DNA of 64,000 nt from Peribacillus cavernae. GTDB taxonomy: Bacteria > Bacillota > Bacilli > Bacillales > DSM-1321. The position numbers and the translations under genes are program-made. The notes under the pieces are model-generated. The model was not told where the DNA came from, ran no database searches, and saw only the letters and a program-made list of their open reading frames with translations. The stretch spans positions 480,367-544,366 of the forward strand of contig NZ_RYZZ01000007.1 in the NCBI RefSeq assembly GCF_003989135.1. The letters run 5' to 3'. This document shows positions 30,042-41,756 of the stretch, piece by piece; within the stretch, counting starts at the first letter, position 1; each line of letters opens with the position of its first letter.

Positions 30042-32719
30042 TGAAGTTCAGTGAAATGGATACGCAAGATATTGAAGCAGCCCTTCAAACCAGTATTGAA
30101 GAAGGATTAAGGGAGGATGAGGCTAGAAAAAGGCAGCAAAAGCAAGGGTATAATGAGCTTCAAGAAGTCGAAAAACAATCGGCCCTCTTGCTGTTTTTCG
30201 CTCAATTTAAAGATTTTATGGTGCTGGTGCTGCTTGCCGCTACTTTGATTTCGGGATTGCTCGGGGAATACATCGATGCAATTGCGATTATAGCGATTAT
30301 ATTACTAAATGGATTCTTAGGTTTTTTTCAGGAACGAAAGGCGGAAAAGTCGCTTGATGCCTTGAAAGAAATGGCTGCACCGCAAGTATATGCCTTGCGG
30401 GACGGGGAGTGGACAAAGACTCCTTCACGGGAAGTGGTTGCTGGAGATGTATTGAAGTTTTCAAGCGGCGACCGGATTGGTGCGGATATGAGAATTATCG
30501 AGGCGGTCAGCCTCGAAATCGAAGAATCCGCACTGACAGGTGAATCGGTTCCGGCAGTGAAGTTTTCTGATCCATTAAAAAATGCCGTAGACAGTCTTGG
30601 TGACCAGGAAAACATGGCTTTTATGGGAACAATGGTAACGAGGGGAAGCGGTGTTGGCATTGTCACGGCAACAGGCATGGAGACGGCGATGGGCAAGATT
30701 GCTGATTTGCTTCAATCTGCCGAAACGATGGCAACCCCGTTGCAAAGGCGCCTTGAACAGCTGGGCAAAATTCTGATCACGACAGCATTATTGCTGACGC
30801 TTCTTGTCGTCATTATCGGGGTGATTCAAGGGAATGATCTATATACGATGGTTTTGGCAGGTGTCTCGCTTGCAGTGGCAGCGATCCCTGAAGGATTGCC
30901 GGCGATCGTGACAGTCGCGCTTTCTCTCGGTGTGCAGCGGATGATTAAGCAGAAGTCGATTGTCCGGAAGCTTCCAGCTGTCGAAACACTTGGCTGCGCT
31001 TCTGTGATTTGTTCGGATAAAACCGGGACGATGACCCAGAACAAAATGACGGTTACCAATCTTTGGAGCGGGGGGAAGATGTGGAATGTGAGCGGTACTG
31101 GCTATGAACCAAGCGGAAATTTCACAGATGAAGGCGCTGCGGTGAATCCCCGGCAGGAAAAAGCCCTCCATCAGCTTTTGACGTTCGGCCTGCTTTGCAA
31201 TAAATCCGACCTTTTGACGAAAGATGAACAATATGTTTTGGATGGGGATCCGACAGAAGGAGCGTTATTGGTCGCTGCGATGAAAGCTGGCCTAACTCGC
31301 GATGTATTGGCACAGAAATTTACACTTATAAAAGAATTTCCGTTTGACTCGACACGCAAGATGATGAGCGTCGTGGTCCAGGATGAGAACGGTAAACAGT
31401 TTGTTGTATCAAAAGGGGCACCGGATGTGCTGATTTCACAATGCAGTTCGATTTTATGGGATGAAAAGCTTCAACAGCTAACCCGTGACTTGAAAAAATC
31501 GGTACAGACCGCGATCGATGGCCTTGCGGCACAGGCCCTGCGTACGATCGCAGTCGGTTTTAAACCGGTTGGTCCGGGGACCGTGCTGCTGCATGAAGGA
31601 GAAGCAGAAAAAGAATTGACCTTCATGGGACTGCATGGGATCATTGATCCACCGCGGCCCGAAGTTGCAGGTGCGGTCAAAGAGTGCAGGGAGGCCGGTA
31701 TTAAAACGGTGATGATTACCGGTGACCATGTAACCACTGCAAAAGCAATTGCCAAACAACTGGGCATTTTAAGAGGGAAGGATCGGGTGCTTGATGGGAA
31801 GGCTTTATCGGATATGTCCGTCGGCGAGCTCGAAAACGTCGTGGATGACGTCACCGTTTTTGCCCGTGTTTCCCCTGAGCATAAATTAAAAATTGTCAAA
31901 GCATTGCAAAATAAAGGACATGTAGTCGCAATGACCGGTGACGGGGTGAACGATGCACCAGCGATAAAATCGGCCGATATCGGAATTTCGATGGGGATTA
32001 CCGGAACTGATGTTGCCAAGGAAGCTTCTTCGCTCATCCTGCTCGACGATAATTTTACGACGATCAAATCGGCGATTAAAGAAGGAAGGAACATCTATGA
32101 AAATATCCGTAAGTTCATCCGCTATTTGCTGGCATCGAATGTCGGCGAAATTCTTGTCATGTTTTTCGCGATGATTTTTGCCTTGCCGCTGCCGCTCATT
32201 CCCATCCAGATCTTGTGGGTGAACCTTGTTACAGATGGTTTGCCGGCGATGGCACTGGGTCTTGATAAGCCGGAGGACGATGTGATGAAAAGGGGGCCCC
32301 GCAGTCCAAAAGAAGGGGTATTTGCCCGGGGACTTGGCTGGAAAATTATTTCGCGCGGATTTTTAATCGGGCTTACCACGCTGATTGCTTTCGTGGTCGT
32401 TTATCGAGCGAATCCGGATAACCTTCCATACGCACAGACGATTGCATTCGCCACACTGGTCTTAGCTCAGCTGATCCATGTCTTCGATTGCCGCAGTGAA
32501 CAGTCGATATTCGCGCGGAATCCATTCGGGAATCAATATCTCGTTTGGGCGGTTATTTCTTCATTGTTATTGATGATTATTGCCTTATACTATCCGCCAT
32601 TGCAGACCATCTTCCATACCGTAGCGATTCAGCCTAGAGATTGGCTGTTGGTCATAGGTATGGCGTCCATTCCAACTTTTTTACTGGCAGGGTCATTTTT
32701 GGTAAGTAAATCAAAATAG
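30041..32719 (+). CDS. yloB: Calcium-transporting P-type ATPase YloB
   Basis: 892-residue type IIA (SERCA-like) pump that exports Ca2+ at the expense of ATP; in B. subtilis it is expressed in sporulation. The actuator motif is TGES (in [11 protein letters not shown]). Phosphorylation Asp326 is in CSDKTGTMT, with the hinge [10 protein letters not shown] before the C-terminal membrane domain. The membrane segment M4 carries [11 protein letters not shown] and M6 carries [13 protein letters not shown], the calcium-ligand signatures. About ten transmembrane helices. A short coupled upstream frame may set its translation. The gene yloC, expected next, is absent. Confidence 0.94.
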   Translation: MKFSEMDTQDIEAALQTSIEEGLREDEARKRQQKQGYNELQEVEKQSALLLFFAQFKDFMVLVLLAATLISGLLGEYIDAIAIIAIILLNGFLGFFQERKAEKSLDALKEMAAPQVYALRDGEWTKTPSREVVAGDVLKFSSGDRIGADMRIIEAVSLEIEESALTGESVPAVKFSDPLKNAVDSLGDQENMAFMGTMVTRGSGVGIVTATGMETAMGKIADLLQSAETMATPLQRRLEQLGKILITTALLLTLLVVIIGVIQGNDLYTMVLAGVSLAVAAIPEGLPAIVTVALSLGVQRMIKQKSIVRKLPAVETLGCASVICSDKTGTMTQNKMTVTNLWSGGKMWNVSGTGYEPSGNFTDEGAAVNPRQEKALHQLLTFGLLCNKSDLLTKDEQYVLDGDPTEGALLVAAMKAGLTRDVLAQKFTLIKEFPFDSTRKMMSVVVQDENGKQFVVSKGAPDVLISQCSSILWDEKLQQLTRDLKKSVQTAIDGLAAQALRTIAVGFKPVGPGTVLLHEGEAEKELTFMGLHGIIDPPRPEVAGAVKECREAGIKTVMITGDHVTTAKAIAKQLGILRGKDRVLDGKALSDMSVGELENVVDDVTVFARVSPEHKLKIVKALQNKGHVVAMTGDGVNDAPAIKSADIGISMGITGTDVAKEASSLILLDDNFTTIKSAIKEGRNIYENIRKFIRYLLASNVGEILVMFFAMIFALPLPLIPIQILWVNLVTDGLPAMALGLDKPEDDVMKRGPRSPKEGVFARGLGWKIISRGFLIGLTTLIAFVVVYRANPDNLPYAQTIAFATLVLAQLIHVFDCRSEQSIFARNPFGNQYLVWAVISSLLLMIIALYYPPLQTIFHTVAIQPRDWLLVIGMASIPTFLLAGSFLVSKSK

Positions 32720-32738
32720 TTTATGATATAATTCAAAT

Positions 32739-32772
32739 GGTAGTAGAGGCTCCTCTATTACCTTTTTATTTT
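32739..32772 (+). terminator. yloB terminator
   Basis: GGTAGTAGAGG (32739-32749) pairs with CCTCTATTACC (32752-32762) and is followed by TTTTTATTTTT. Confidence 0.88.
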
Positions 32773-32888
32773 TACGGGTATTATCAAGAGTTTACTTGAA
32801 AAAAATGAAAAAACAGGTTCAAAATATCGTGCAGCTTGTTTATGGTACTTGTATCGAGGCCACAATAGAATATGACTGGGGGACAAAC

Positions 32889-33152
32889 ATGTCTATCAAG
32901 CTCATTAATATCGGTTTTGGGAACATTGTTTCCGCAAACCGGATTATATCGATTGTGAGTCCGGAATCGGCTCCAATAAAAAGGATTATCCAGGACGCGC
33001 GTGAACGTGGCTCCTTAATAGATGCTACATACGGAAGAAGAACGCGGGCTGTTATCATTACGGACAGCGACCATGTCATTCTATCTGCCGTTCAGCCGGA
33101 AACTGTGGCAGCCCGCCTGCATGACCGGGATGACAGCATGGAAGAGGGGTAA
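32889..33152 (+). CDS. remA: RemA, DNA-binding regulator of biofilm matrix genes
   Basis: 87-residue protein (YlzA family) that in B. subtilis forms a ring around which DNA wraps, activating eps, tapA and osmoprotection genes. The N-terminus [20 protein letters not shown] and the motif [13 protein letters not shown] are almost invariant in the family. ATG 32889 follows GGGGGA at 32878; the open frame extending to 32796 is unsupported. It lies directly upstream of gmk and rpoZ as in other Bacilli. Confidence 0.95.
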   Translation: MSIKLINIGFGNIVSANRIISIVSPESAPIKRIIQDARERGSLIDATYGRRTRAVIITDSDHVILSAVQPETVAARLHDRDDSMEEG

Positions 33153-33776
<624 letters not shown>

Positions 33777-33777
33777 T

Positions 33778-33984
33778 ATGTTATACCCTTCTATTGATTC
33801 ATTGCTGGAAAAAATTGATTCTAAATATTCGCTTGTGTCCGTCGCTGCCAAACGCGCACGCCAAATGCAGCTAAAAGATGATACGAAGATTGAAAAACCG
33901 GTATCACACAAGTCGGTTGGCCGTGCACTTGAGGAAATCCACTCAGGAAAGCTGACCTACAAAAATCAATACGAGGAAAAATAA
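33778..33984 (+). CDS. rpoZ: RNA polymerase omega subunit
   Basis: 68 residues, [20 protein letters not shown], with KRARQM and SVGRALEEI typical of omega, which assists folding of the beta' subunit. ATG 33778 follows GGAGG at 33764-33768. The gmk-rpoZ pairing is a classic conserved linkage. A longer upstream in-frame extension overlaps gmk and is rejected. Confidence 0.96.
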   Translation: MLYPSIDSLLEKIDSKYSLVSVAAKRARQMQLKDDTKIEKPVSHKSVGRALEEIHSGKLTYKNQYEEK

Positions 33985-34101
33985 GCGGGACACTTGATGC
34001 TTGCTATCTGGGTCGGACGCCTTCCAATACACATCCTTTCAGCGAATCAATTCTTTTGCCTGAAAACGTGTTAGGGGGTTCCGGCCCTTCGTATTTATGC
34101 C

Positions 34102-34136
34102 CACGTTCCTTTATTGCAAGGCGCTTGCGCTTTTCG
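34102..34136 (-). repeat. Solo end of the dispersed repeat upstream of coaBC
   Basis: CACGTTCCTTTATTGCAAGG then CGCTTGCGCTTTTCG, complementary to the left end of the long subtype (copies A and B). The rest of the 202-base gap shows no gene. Confidence 0.78.
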
Positions 34137-34142
34137 TATAAT
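34114..34142 (+). promoter_or_regulatory. Promoter of coaBC built from repeat sequence
   Basis: TTGCAA (34114-34119), 17-base spacer and TATAAT (34137-34142). The -35 and spacer lie in the repeat end GGCGCTTGCGCTTTTC; the -10 begins just outside it. Confidence 0.55.
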
Positions 34143-34186
34143 CCTTCATAATAAAGACAAAAGACGTTTAAGTTGGGGGAAACAGC

Positions 34187-35392
34187 ATGCTCACAGACAA
34201 AAAGATTCTTCTATGTGTAACCGGCGGTATCGCCGTATACAAAGCGGCCGCTTTAACGAGCAAACTCACCCAGGCAGGTGCTGATGTCAAGGTGATTATG
34301 AGCGCGTCTGCCTGTGAATTTGTCACGCCGCTGACCTTTCAGGCCCTTTCGAGACACGATGTATATACAGATACATTTGACGAAAAGAACTCTGAGGTCA
34401 TTGCCCATATCGATCTTGCCGATTGGGCGGACCTTGTTTTAGTGGCACCGGCTACCGCAAATGTAATTGGAAAGCTCGCAAACGGCATTGCCGACGACAT
34501 GATTACCACTACCATGCTCGCAGTCCATGCCCCTGTTTGGGTTGCACCGGCTATGAATGTAAATATGTATGCGCATCCTGCTGTCCGGAAAAATATTGAG
34601 ACCCTCAGGTCTTACGGATATCAATTTATTGAGCCCTCTGAAGGATATCTTGCCTGTGGGTATGTTGGAAAAGGCCGATTAGAGGAACCTGAGGCAATTG
34701 TCGAACAGCTGAAGACCTTTTTTAATGTAAAAAAAACGCAGCCGCTTCAGGGGAAAAAGCTCCTGATCACGGCGGGACCAACCAGGGAGAACATCGACCC
34801 TGTCCGCTTCATTATGAACCGGTCAACGGGAAAGATGGGCTATGCCATCGCCGAACAGGCTGAAAAGATGGGTGCACAAGTCACGCTTGTCTCTGGACCT
34901 GTTTCGCTCGCTCCTCCTGCCAATGTGAACGTAATCGACGTTGAATCAGCAGCGGAAATGCATAAGGAAGTATTGAAGCATTTCACAGATGCGGATGCAG
35001 TCATTAAAACGGCGGCAGTTGCCGATTACACGCCAAAATTCCACCATGAACATAAAATGAAGAAGCAGCCTGGTGAAAGCAGCATCCCCCTTGTCGGAAC
35101 AGCAGATATTCTGAAAGAGCTTGGCTCCAAAAAAGACAAGCAGATTCTTGTCGGTTTTGCGGCAGAAACTGAAAACGTGGAGCAATATGCCATTGGCAAG
35201 CTTCAAAAGAAAAACATAGACATGATCGTTGCAAACAATGTAGCTGCTGAAGGAGCCGGATTTGGCACCGATACAAATATTGTAACGCTTTTTAAGCGGG
35301 ATGGCAGCAAGACCGAGCTGCCGAAAATGAGCAAGACCGATGTTGCAAAAAATATTTTAAGGGAAGTAAGCAGGATGCTGAAAAAGGAATGA
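34187..35392 (+). CDS. coaBC: Bifunctional phosphopantothenoylcysteine synthetase/decarboxylase
   Basis: 401 residues, coenzyme A synthesis. The N-terminal HFCD flavoprotein decarboxylase has His74 (VIAHIDLADW), the PAMNVNM motif with Asn124, and Cys157 (YLACGYV). The C-terminal CTP-dependent CoaB domain begins about residue 185 (KKLLITAGPTRENIDPVRFI) and contains the lysine-rich loop EHKMKKQ. GGGGG at 34174-34178. It overlaps the priA reading frame at its stop. Confidence 0.96.
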   Translation: MLTDKKILLCVTGGIAVYKAAALTSKLTQAGADVKVIMSASACEFVTPLTFQALSRHDVYTDTFDEKNSEVIAHIDLADWADLVLVAPATANVIGKLANGIADDMITTTMLAVHAPVWVAPAMNVNMYAHPAVRKNIETLRSYGYQFIEPSEGYLACGYVGKGRLEEPEAIVEQLKTFFNVKKTQPLQGKKLLITAGPTRENIDPVRFIMNRSTGKMGYAIAEQAEKMGAQVTLVSGPVSLAPPANVNVIDVESAAEMHKEVLKHFTDADAVIKTAAVADYTPKFHHEHKMKKQPGESSIPLVGTADILKELGSKKDKQILVGFAAETENVEQYAIGKLQKKNIDMIVANNVAAEGAGFGTDTNIVTLFKRDGSKTELPKMSKTDVAKNILREVSRMLKKE

Positions 35393-35400
35393 TGGAGATC

Positions 35401-37812
35401 ATGAATATTGCATCTGTAATCGTAGATGTTCCAGCGAAACAAACGGACAGGGAATTTGACTATTCCATTCCTGATAAATGGATAAATGTCGTCAAGCCGG
35501 GAATGAGAGTAATTGTGCCGTTTGGACCAAGAATGGTCCAGGGCTTCGTTACAGGGCTGAAAAATGAAACAGAACTTAAAAAGCTCCGGGAAATCAAGGA
35601 AATTCTCGATTTGGAACCAGTCCTGAATGAGGAATTGCTAAGGCTAGGGAACTGGCTTACCGACGAGACGATGTGTTTCAGAATCACCGCGCTCCAAGCA
35701 ATGCTGCCAGCTGCGCTGAAGGCAAAATATGAAAAGGTGCTGCGGATTCATGAAGGCAGGAAAGAACTCGTCGACGAAAGGGTACGGGCGGCTTTCCGGG
35801 ACAGAAAGTTCATTTCGTGGAAGGATGTCCTGCAGGAAGACAATGCAGCCCTTTTTCAAAAGCAAGTCCAAAAAGGGAATCTCGAAGTTATATATTATGT
35901 CAAAGACAAGCTGAATAAAAAAACAGTCCGTTTCGTCGAACCGCTCTTAACAAGTGAAGAATTGGCCCAATATGCGGGCACTCTTGCTGCAAGTGCGAAA
36001 AAACAATATGAAGTGCTTCAATTTTTCATCGAAAATCCGGGTAAAATCCAGCTCCGCACTTTGCTTGAAGCAGTAAAGGCCTCGAACGGAACGATAAAAG
36101 CACTGGCCAAAAAGAATATATTGGCAGAAAGAGATGAAGAAATATACCGTGACCCTTATGAAAACAGGGTATTTGATAAGACATCCCCTTTCAAGCTGAC
36201 AGAAGAGCAGTCAGCGGCCTTAAGGCCGATTCAAAAAAGTATAAAAGAAAATAGCCATGACGTTTTTTTATTATACGGTGTGACAGGGAGCGGGAAAACG
36301 GAAATCTATTTGCAGGCGATTGATGCAGTCATTAAAAAAGGCGAAGAAGCGATCATGCTTGTCCCGGAAATCTCGTTAACGCCGCAAACGGTCAAAAGAT
36401 TCAAAGAAAGATTCGGCGAACAGGTCGCTGTGATGCACAGCGGCTTGTCCATAGGGGAAAAATATGATGAATGGCGCAAAATCCACCGTAAAGAAGTGAA
36501 AGTGGTAGTCGGCGCAAGATCTGCGATTTTTGCCCCTTTTGAAAACCTTGGGGTCATCATCATCGACGAAGAGCACGAATCAAGCTATAAACAGGAAGAA
36601 ACTCCGCGTTATCATGCTCGGGATGTAGCGATACAGCGGGCAAATCAGCATAACTGCCCGGTTATCCTTGGAAGTGCGACACCGGCTTTAGAATCTTTTG
36701 CAAGGGCAAAAAAAGAGATCTATCAGCTTTTGACCTTAAGTAAAAGAATGAACAACAGCCAGCTTCCTCAGGTTGAGATCGTCGATATGAGGGAGGAACT
36801 GCGTGCGGGCAATCGTTCGATGTTCTCTGAAAATTTGTTTGCTAAGCTAAAGGACAGGCTGCAAAAAGGGGAACAAACCGTCCTGTTATTGAATAAGCGA
36901 GGACATTCATCTTTTGTGATGTGCCGAAGCTGCGGCCTGGTGATCAATTGCCCGAATTGTGATATATCATTAACATATCATCGTTTCAATGACTCCTTGA
37001 AATGCCATTATTGCGGTCATGAAGAAGATATACCCAAGACGTGCCCCGAATGCGGAAGCGATCATATTCGTTTCTTTGGGACCGGTACACAAAAAGTGGA
37101 GGAAGAGCTGGTCAAGATTCTTCCTGAAGCAAGGGTAATCCGGATGGATGTTGACACCACTAGCAGAAAAGGGTCGCACGAACGGCTGCTGAATCGTTTT
37201 CAGGAAGGCCATGCCGATATTCTGCTCGGCACCCAGATGATTGCCAAAGGCTTGGATTTCCCGAATATTACGCTTGTCGGCGTGCTTTCGGCTGATACGA
37301 TGCTGCATCTTCCTGATTTTCGCTCATCGGAAAAAACATTCCAGCTTTTAACCCAAGTGAGCGGACGTGCAGGACGCCATAAATTGGCGGGGGAAGTGGT
37401 GATCCAAACCTATACCCCTGAACATTACAGCATCGAGCTTTCAGGCATGCAGGACTTTGATGCCTTTTATGAGCGGGAAATGCATATAAGAAGGCAAAGC
37501 CTTTATCCGCCTTATTACTATGTTGCCCTTATTAACATTTCCCATGAAGACTTAATGAAGACAGCAGCAACGACTGAAAAAATCGCAAAATATGTAAGCG
37601 CCGGACTAAGTCCGGAAGCAATGGTATTAGGGCCGGTTGCGTCACCGATCAGCCGGATCAAAAATAGATATCGTTACCAATGTTTGATAAAATACAAACG
37701 TGAGCCGCAATTAAAACAACTGCTGCGGACGCTTCTTGAGCACTATCAGCAGGAAACAGCGCAAAATCATTTGCAAATTTCCATCGATTTGAACCCGCAA
37801 ATTATGATGTAA
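35401..37812 (+). CDS. priA: Primosomal protein N' (PriA helicase)
   Basis: 803 residues from ATG 35401, where alignment with the B. subtilis N-terminus (MNFAEVIVDV) begins. ATG 35389 and 35392 overlap the coaBC stop and would give up to 807. It restarts stalled replication forks. An N-terminal 3'-end-binding domain and winged helix precede the superfamily 2 helicase. Walker A GVTGSGKT is at residues 293-300 and DEEH at 389-392. Eight zinc cysteines lie at 508, 511, 517, 520, 535, 538, 548 and 551. QVSGRAGR is motif VI. Complete and typical. Confidence 0.95.
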   Translation: MNIASVIVDVPAKQTDREFDYSIPDKWINVVKPGMRVIVPFGPRMVQGFVTGLKNETELKKLREIKEILDLEPVLNEELLRLGNWLTDETMCFRITALQAMLPAALKAKYEKVLRIHEGRKELVDERVRAAFRDRKFISWKDVLQEDNAALFQKQVQKGNLEVIYYVKDKLNKKTVRFVEPLLTSEELAQYAGTLAASAKKQYEVLQFFIENPGKIQLRTLLEAVKASNGTIKALAKKNILAERDEEIYRDPYENRVFDKTSPFKLTEEQSAALRPIQKSIKENSHDVFLLYGVTGSGKTEIYLQAIDAVIKKGEEAIMLVPEISLTPQTVKRFKERFGEQVAVMHSGLSIGEKYDEWRKIHRKEVKVVVGARSAIFAPFENLGVIIIDEEHESSYKQEETPRYHARDVAIQRANQHNCPVILGSATPALESFARAKKEIYQLLTLSKRMNNSQLPQVEIVDMREELRAGNRSMFSENLFAKLKDRLQKGEQTVLLLNKRGHSSFVMCRSCGLVINCPNCDISLTYHRFNDSLKCHYCGHEEDIPKTCPECGSDHIRFFGTGTQKVEEELVKILPEARVIRMDVDTTSRKGSHERLLNRFQEGHADILLGTQMIAKGLDFPNITLVGVLSADTMLHLPDFRSSEKTFQLLTQVSGRAGRHKLAGEVVIQTYTPEHYSIELSGMQDFDAFYEREMHIRRQSLYPPYYYVALINISHEDLMKTAATTEKIAKYVSAGLSPEAMVLGPVASPISRIKNRYRYQCLIKYKREPQLKQLLRTLLEHYQQETAQNHLQISIDLNPQIMM

Positions 37813-37837
37813 AAATATATAATGTTTTAGTTAGCTC

Positions 37838-37863
37838 CCTTTAATAGGCGCTTGCGCTTTTCG
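37838..37863 (-). repeat. Solo repeat end between priA and def
   Basis: CCTTTAATAGGCGCTTGCGC then TTTTCG, the direct-repeat end of the dispersed family, immediately upstream of the def Shine-Dalgarno. Confidence 0.7.
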
Positions 37864-37882
37864 TGTAGGAGGATTAAGTATT

Positions 37883-38368
37883 TTGGCTATTTTACCGATT
37901 GTTTTGTTTCCGGATAAGATTTTGAAACAAAAATGTGCGAAAGTAACAAGTTTTGATAAAAATTTGGCTAAGCTGTTAAATAACATGCATGAAACGATGC
38001 TTGAGGCAGATGGGGTCGGTCTTGCTGCGCCGCAGATTGGCGTGAAAAAGCAGATTGCCGTTGTCGATATTGGTGAGGATGAGAATATCATCGAAATGAT
38101 CAATCCTGAAATCCTCGAAAGTTCTGGGGAACAGACAGATGTGGAAGGCTGCCTTAGTTTCCCCGGCGTTTACGGGGAGGTCACCCGTCCGTATAAAGTG
38201 AGAATCCGTGCCCAGGATCGCAAAGGGGGAACCTTTGAACTTGAATCCGAGGATTTTCTTGCACGAGCGATCCAGCATGAAATAGACCATTTGAACGGTG
38301 TGTTATTCACAAGCAAAGTTTCGAAGTATTTGACCGAAGAAGAAGTAGAAGGGTATGAAGACCAATGA
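37883..38368 (+). CDS. def: Peptide deformylase
   Basis: 161-residue Fe2+/Zn2+ hydrolase removing formyl groups from nascent peptides. Motif 1 [10 protein letters not shown] (44-53), motif 2 EGCLS with metal ligand Cys90, and motif 3 QHEIDH with His132, Glu133 and His136. Short type 1 form. It starts on TTG 37883 behind TAGGAGGA (37865-37872). The stop overlaps fmt in ATGA, coupling the enzymes that remove and add the formyl group. Confidence 0.97.
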   Translation: MAILPIVLFPDKILKQKCAKVTSFDKNLAKLLNNMHETMLEADGVGLAAPQIGVKKQIAVVDIGEDENIIEMINPEILESSGEQTDVEGCLSFPGVYGEVTRPYKVRIRAQDRKGGTFELESEDFLARAIQHEIDHLNGVLFTSKVSKYLTEEEVEGYEDQ

Positions 38369-39324
38369 CAAAAATAGTCTTTATGGGTACACCGGATTTT
38401 TCTGTTTCGGTGCTGCAACGAATCATTTCAGAGGGCTATGACGTGATCGGAGTGGTTACGCAGCCTGATAGACCGGTAGGGAGAAAAAAGGTATTGACTC
38501 CGCCGCCTGTAAAGGTCGAGGCTGTAAGGCATGGAATTCCGGTATACCAGCCTGAAAAAATAAAAGAAAAAAAAGAGATGGACAAGATTATTTCTTTACA
38601 GGCAGATTTGATTGTCACGGCTGCTTTCGGACAAATTCTTCCGAACGAACTGCTCGCTGCTCCCAAATTCGGCTGCATCAATGTCCACGCTTCCCTGCTG
38701 CCGGAGCTTCGCGGCGGAGCACCGATTCATTATTCGCTCTTGCAGGGGAAAGACAAAACAGGCATCACGATTATGTATATGGTTGAGAAACTGGATGCCG
38801 GCGATATATTGACACAGGTGGAAGTAACGATTGGGGAAGACGATAATGTGGGGACCCTGCATGACAAACTAAGTGAGGCCGGTTCCGATCTACTATCAGA
38901 AACGATTCCGAAGCTGTTAAATGGAGAGCTTGTGCCTGTTGAGCAAATTCACGAAGAAGCAACGTTTGCGCCCAATATTAAACGTGAACAGGAAAAAGTC
39001 GACTGGAAACGGAACGGCGAAGACATTTACAACCATGTCCGCGGCTTAAATCCGTGGCCCGTTTCTTACACATTGCTGAACGAAGATATCGTAAAAATAT
39101 GGACAGTCAAAAAGTATATACAGGATAAAACCGGCGATCCCGGGGAAATACTGGCTGTCGAAGGGGACGGGCTTCTTGTCGCAACCGGCAATGAGACGTC
39201 GATTTTGATTACCGAGCTGCAGCCTTCGGGAAAGAAACGGATGAAAGCAACGGACTATTTGCACGGCGCGGGCTCTTTTATCCAGCCAGGTATGAAGTTA
39301 GGAGAAAGTAATGAAGCAAAATAA
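38365..39324 (+). CDS. fmt: Methionyl-tRNA formyltransferase
   Basis: 319 residues. Transfers formyl from 10-formyl-THF to initiator Met-tRNA. The catalytic triad Asn106, His108 (INVHASLLP) and Asp144 (EKLDAGDI) has the same numbering as E. coli. The C-terminal OB-fold domain (about 205-310) binds tRNA. It begins in a 4-base overlap with def and overlaps rsmB by 14 bases. Confidence 0.97.
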   Translation: MTKIVFMGTPDFSVSVLQRIISEGYDVIGVVTQPDRPVGRKKVLTPPPVKVEAVRHGIPVYQPEKIKEKKEMDKIISLQADLIVTAAFGQILPNELLAAPKFGCINVHASLLPELRGGAPIHYSLLQGKDKTGITIMYMVEKLDAGDILTQVEVTIGEDDNVGTLHDKLSEAGSDLLSETIPKLLNGELVPVEQIHEEATFAPNIKREQEKVDWKRNGEDIYNHVRGLNPWPVSYTLLNEDIVKIWTVKKYIQDKTGDPGEILAVEGDGLLVATGNETSILITELQPSGKKRMKATDYLHGAGSFIQPGMKLGESNEAK

Positions 39325-40660
39325 AAAGACCGTTCGGGAAATAGCACTCGATGTTCTTGAGTCGGTAGAGAAAAACCAGTCTTACAGTAACTTACTGTTG
39401 AATGCAATGATTCAGAAGCATCAATTAAAGGGATCGGACAGCGGTTTGCTGACCGAAATCACTTATGGTACGATCCAAAGAAAGATGACATTGGATTATT
39501 ATTTGCAGCCCTATATTAAGAATCAGAAAAAAACGCTTCCCTGGGTGGTAAATCTTCTTCGTCTTTCCCTTTATCAAATGGTGTTTTTAGATAAAGTGCC
39601 AGACCATGCGATTCTTTTTGAAGCCGTCGAGATCGCTAAAAAGCGCGGGCATAAAGGAATTTCATCGATGGTCAATGGCGTATTGCGGAATATCCAGCGA
39701 AAAGGGGTTCCTTCCCTCGATGCAATCGAAGATGAAGTGGAGCGGCTTTCAATTGGAACCAGCCATCCTTTATGGCTGGTAGAAAGATGGATCGCACAAT
39801 TCGGTTTTGAAAAAACAAAGCAAATGTGTGAAACCAATCTAACGGCTCCTTCGCAAACAGCCCGGGTGAACCTTAGAAAAATTTCACGTGATCAACTTGT
39901 CGGTGCGTTAACAGAAGAAGGCTACCAGGTTGAGAAAAGCATGGTGGTCCCCGAAGCGATTCACTGCTTCAGAGGGAATTTGGCCCACTCTGAAAGTTAT
40001 CAATTAGGCTTTTTAACGATTCAGGATGAAAGCTCGATGCTTGTTGCACATGCAATAGCCGCCAGCGGCAACGATATGGTATTAGACTGTTGCGCCGCTC
40101 CCGGCGGCAAAACGACCCATATAGCGGAAGGCTTAACAACCGGACAGGTAACAGCCCTTGATCTTCATGAACATAAAGTAAAATTAATCAAGGAGCAAGC
40201 TGAGCGTCTTGGTTTACGAAATATTAAAACCCATGTTTCCGACAGCAGGAAGGTACAAGAAATTTTTCATAAAGAAGGCTTTGACCGGATCCTTATCGAT
40301 GCCCCGTGCTCCGGACTCGGAGTGATGAGAAGAAAACCGGATGTGAAATATACCAAGTCGGAAGAAGATATCATAAGGCTCTCCAGTATACAGGAACAGC
40401 TTTTGGATGCCGCGGCGCCCCTTTTAAAAAAAGGGGAGACATTGATTTACAGTACTTGTACCGTTGATAAGCAAGAAAATGACCGCGTTGCCGCTTCATT
40501 CTTGGCAAAACATCTTGATTTTGAACCCGATGCTTCTTTGGGGTCGAGAATGCCTGATGAGGTTAAGCCATTCGTGCAGGAAAACGCAATCCAGGTGTTA
40601 CCGCAATATTTTGGCAGTGATGGATTTTTCATCGCCAGCTTTAGGAAGAAGGTGCAATAA
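39311..40660 (+). CDS. rsmB: 16S rRNA (cytosine-967-C5)-methyltransferase
   Basis: 449 residues. The N-terminal NusB-like RNA-binding domain (about 1-140) is joined to a Rossmann SAM methyltransferase. The SAM loop is [12 protein letters not shown]. The two catalytic cysteines are in [15 protein letters not shown] and YSTCTV. TTAGGAGAAAG (39299) supplies the ribosome binding site inside fmt. Its stop shares a base with the rlmN start (TAATG). Confidence 0.95.
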   Translation: MKQNKKTVREIALDVLESVEKNQSYSNLLLNAMIQKHQLKGSDSGLLTEITYGTIQRKMTLDYYLQPYIKNQKKTLPWVVNLLRLSLYQMVFLDKVPDHAILFEAVEIAKKRGHKGISSMVNGVLRNIQRKGVPSLDAIEDEVERLSIGTSHPLWLVERWIAQFGFEKTKQMCETNLTAPSQTARVNLRKISRDQLVGALTEEGYQVEKSMVVPEAIHCFRGNLAHSESYQLGFLTIQDESSMLVAHAIAASGNDMVLDCCAAPGGKTTHIAEGLTTGQVTALDLHEHKVKLIKEQAERLGLRNIKTHVSDSRKVQEIFHKEGFDRILIDAPCSGLGVMRRKPDVKYTKSEEDIIRLSSIQEQLLDAAAPLLKKGETLIYSTCTVDKQENDRVAASFLAKHLDFEPDASLGSRMPDEVKPFVQENAIQVLPQYFGSDGFFIASFRKKVQ

Positions 40661-41751
40661 TGGCAGAGATTACAGCAACAAAGAAAAACAAAGCAATAGC
40701 GCAGCAAAAGCCATCGATTTATTCACTTGAATTACATGAGTTAAAGCAATGGTTGACAGAAAATGGGGATAAAGCTTTCCGGGCGGACCAGGTTTTTAAC
40801 TGGCTTTATAAAAAGCGGGTAACTAGCTTTGAAGATATGTCCAACCTGTCTAAATCATTACGTGATAAGTTAGAAAGTCAATTTACAATCACTACCTTGA
40901 AAACATTAATACAGCAAACATCAAAAGACGGAACGATGAAATTTTTATTTGAACTTCATGATGGGTTTTCCATCGAAACGGTTTTAATGCGCCATGAATA
41001 TGGAAATTCCATCTGTGTAACCACCCAAGTGGGCTGCCGGATAGGCTGTACATTCTGTGCCTCAACTCTTGGCGGCTTAAAACGTAATTTAGAAGCAGGA
41101 GAAATCGTTGCCCAGGTCGTAAAAGTACAACAGGCACTTGATGAAACGGATGAAAGGGTCAGTTCGGTCGTCATAATGGGGATAGGGGAGCCTTTTGATA
41201 ATTATGATGAAATGCTTTCATTCCTGAAAAACATCAATCACGAAAAAGGACTGAATATCGGCGCCCGCCATATTACCGTTTCCACAAGTGGAATCATCCC
41301 AAAAATCTATAAATTTGCCGATGAAAATTTGCAAATCAATTTTGCCGTGTCACTCCATGCTCCAACAACTGAATTGAGAAGCAAGCTTATGCCGATCAAC
41401 CGGGCATACAAGCTTCCTGACCTAATTGAAGCCGTGAAATATTATACGAATAAAACCGGACGGCGCGTCAGCTTTGAATATGGGTTATTCGGCGGTGAAA
41501 ATGATCAGGTGGAACATGCGGAGCAGCTTGCAGAGCTCATTAAAGATATCAAATGCCATGTTAACTTAATACCGGTTAACTACGTGCCTGAACGCAACTA
41601 TGTAAGAACACCTCGTGAGCAAATCTTTGAATTTGAAAAAACGCTAAAAAACCACGGAATCAATGTAACAATTAGAAGGGAACAGGGTCATGACATTGAT
41701 GCAGCATGCGGCCAGTTGCGTGCGAAGGAGCGTAAAGAAGAAACGAGGTGA
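40660..41751 (+). CDS. rlmN: Dual-specificity RNA C2-adenosine methyltransferase RlmN
   Basis: 363-residue radical SAM enzyme methylating A2503 of 23S rRNA and A37 of some tRNAs. The cluster motif is Cys126-x3-Cys130-x2-Cys133 ([11 protein letters not shown]). Cys350 in AACGQL is the methyl-carrying cysteine and Cys119 the likely resolving partner. GEPFDNYDE matches the SAM-binding GEP loop. The absence of the Cfr variant pattern and the housekeeping context argue for RlmN rather than Cfr. Confidence 0.95.
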   Translation: MAEITATKKNKAIAQQKPSIYSLELHELKQWLTENGDKAFRADQVFNWLYKKRVTSFEDMSNLSKSLRDKLESQFTITTLKTLIQQTSKDGTMKFLFELHDGFSIETVLMRHEYGNSICVTTQVGCRIGCTFCASTLGGLKRNLEAGEIVAQVVKVQQALDETDERVSSVVIMGIGEPFDNYDEMLSFLKNINHEKGLNIGARHITVSTSGIIPKIYKFADENLQINFAVSLHAPTTELRSKLMPINRAYKLPDLIEAVKYYTNKTGRRVSFEYGLFGGENDQVEHAEQLAELIKDIKCHVNLIPVNYVPERNYVRTPREQIFEFEKTLKNHGINVTIRREQGHDIDAACGQLRAKERKEETR

Positions 41752-41756
41752 GCCTA

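Noticed and set aside
31471..32094. 207-residue open frame on the minus strand inside yloB
   Set aside because: It is a shadow of the P-type ATPase reading frame, with low-complexity Ser/Thr-rich translation and no ribosome binding site.
40660..41751. rlmN as a Cfr resistance methyltransferase
   Set aside because: Housekeeping position, RlmN-type N-terminus and conserved linkage with rsmB and prpC favour RlmN.
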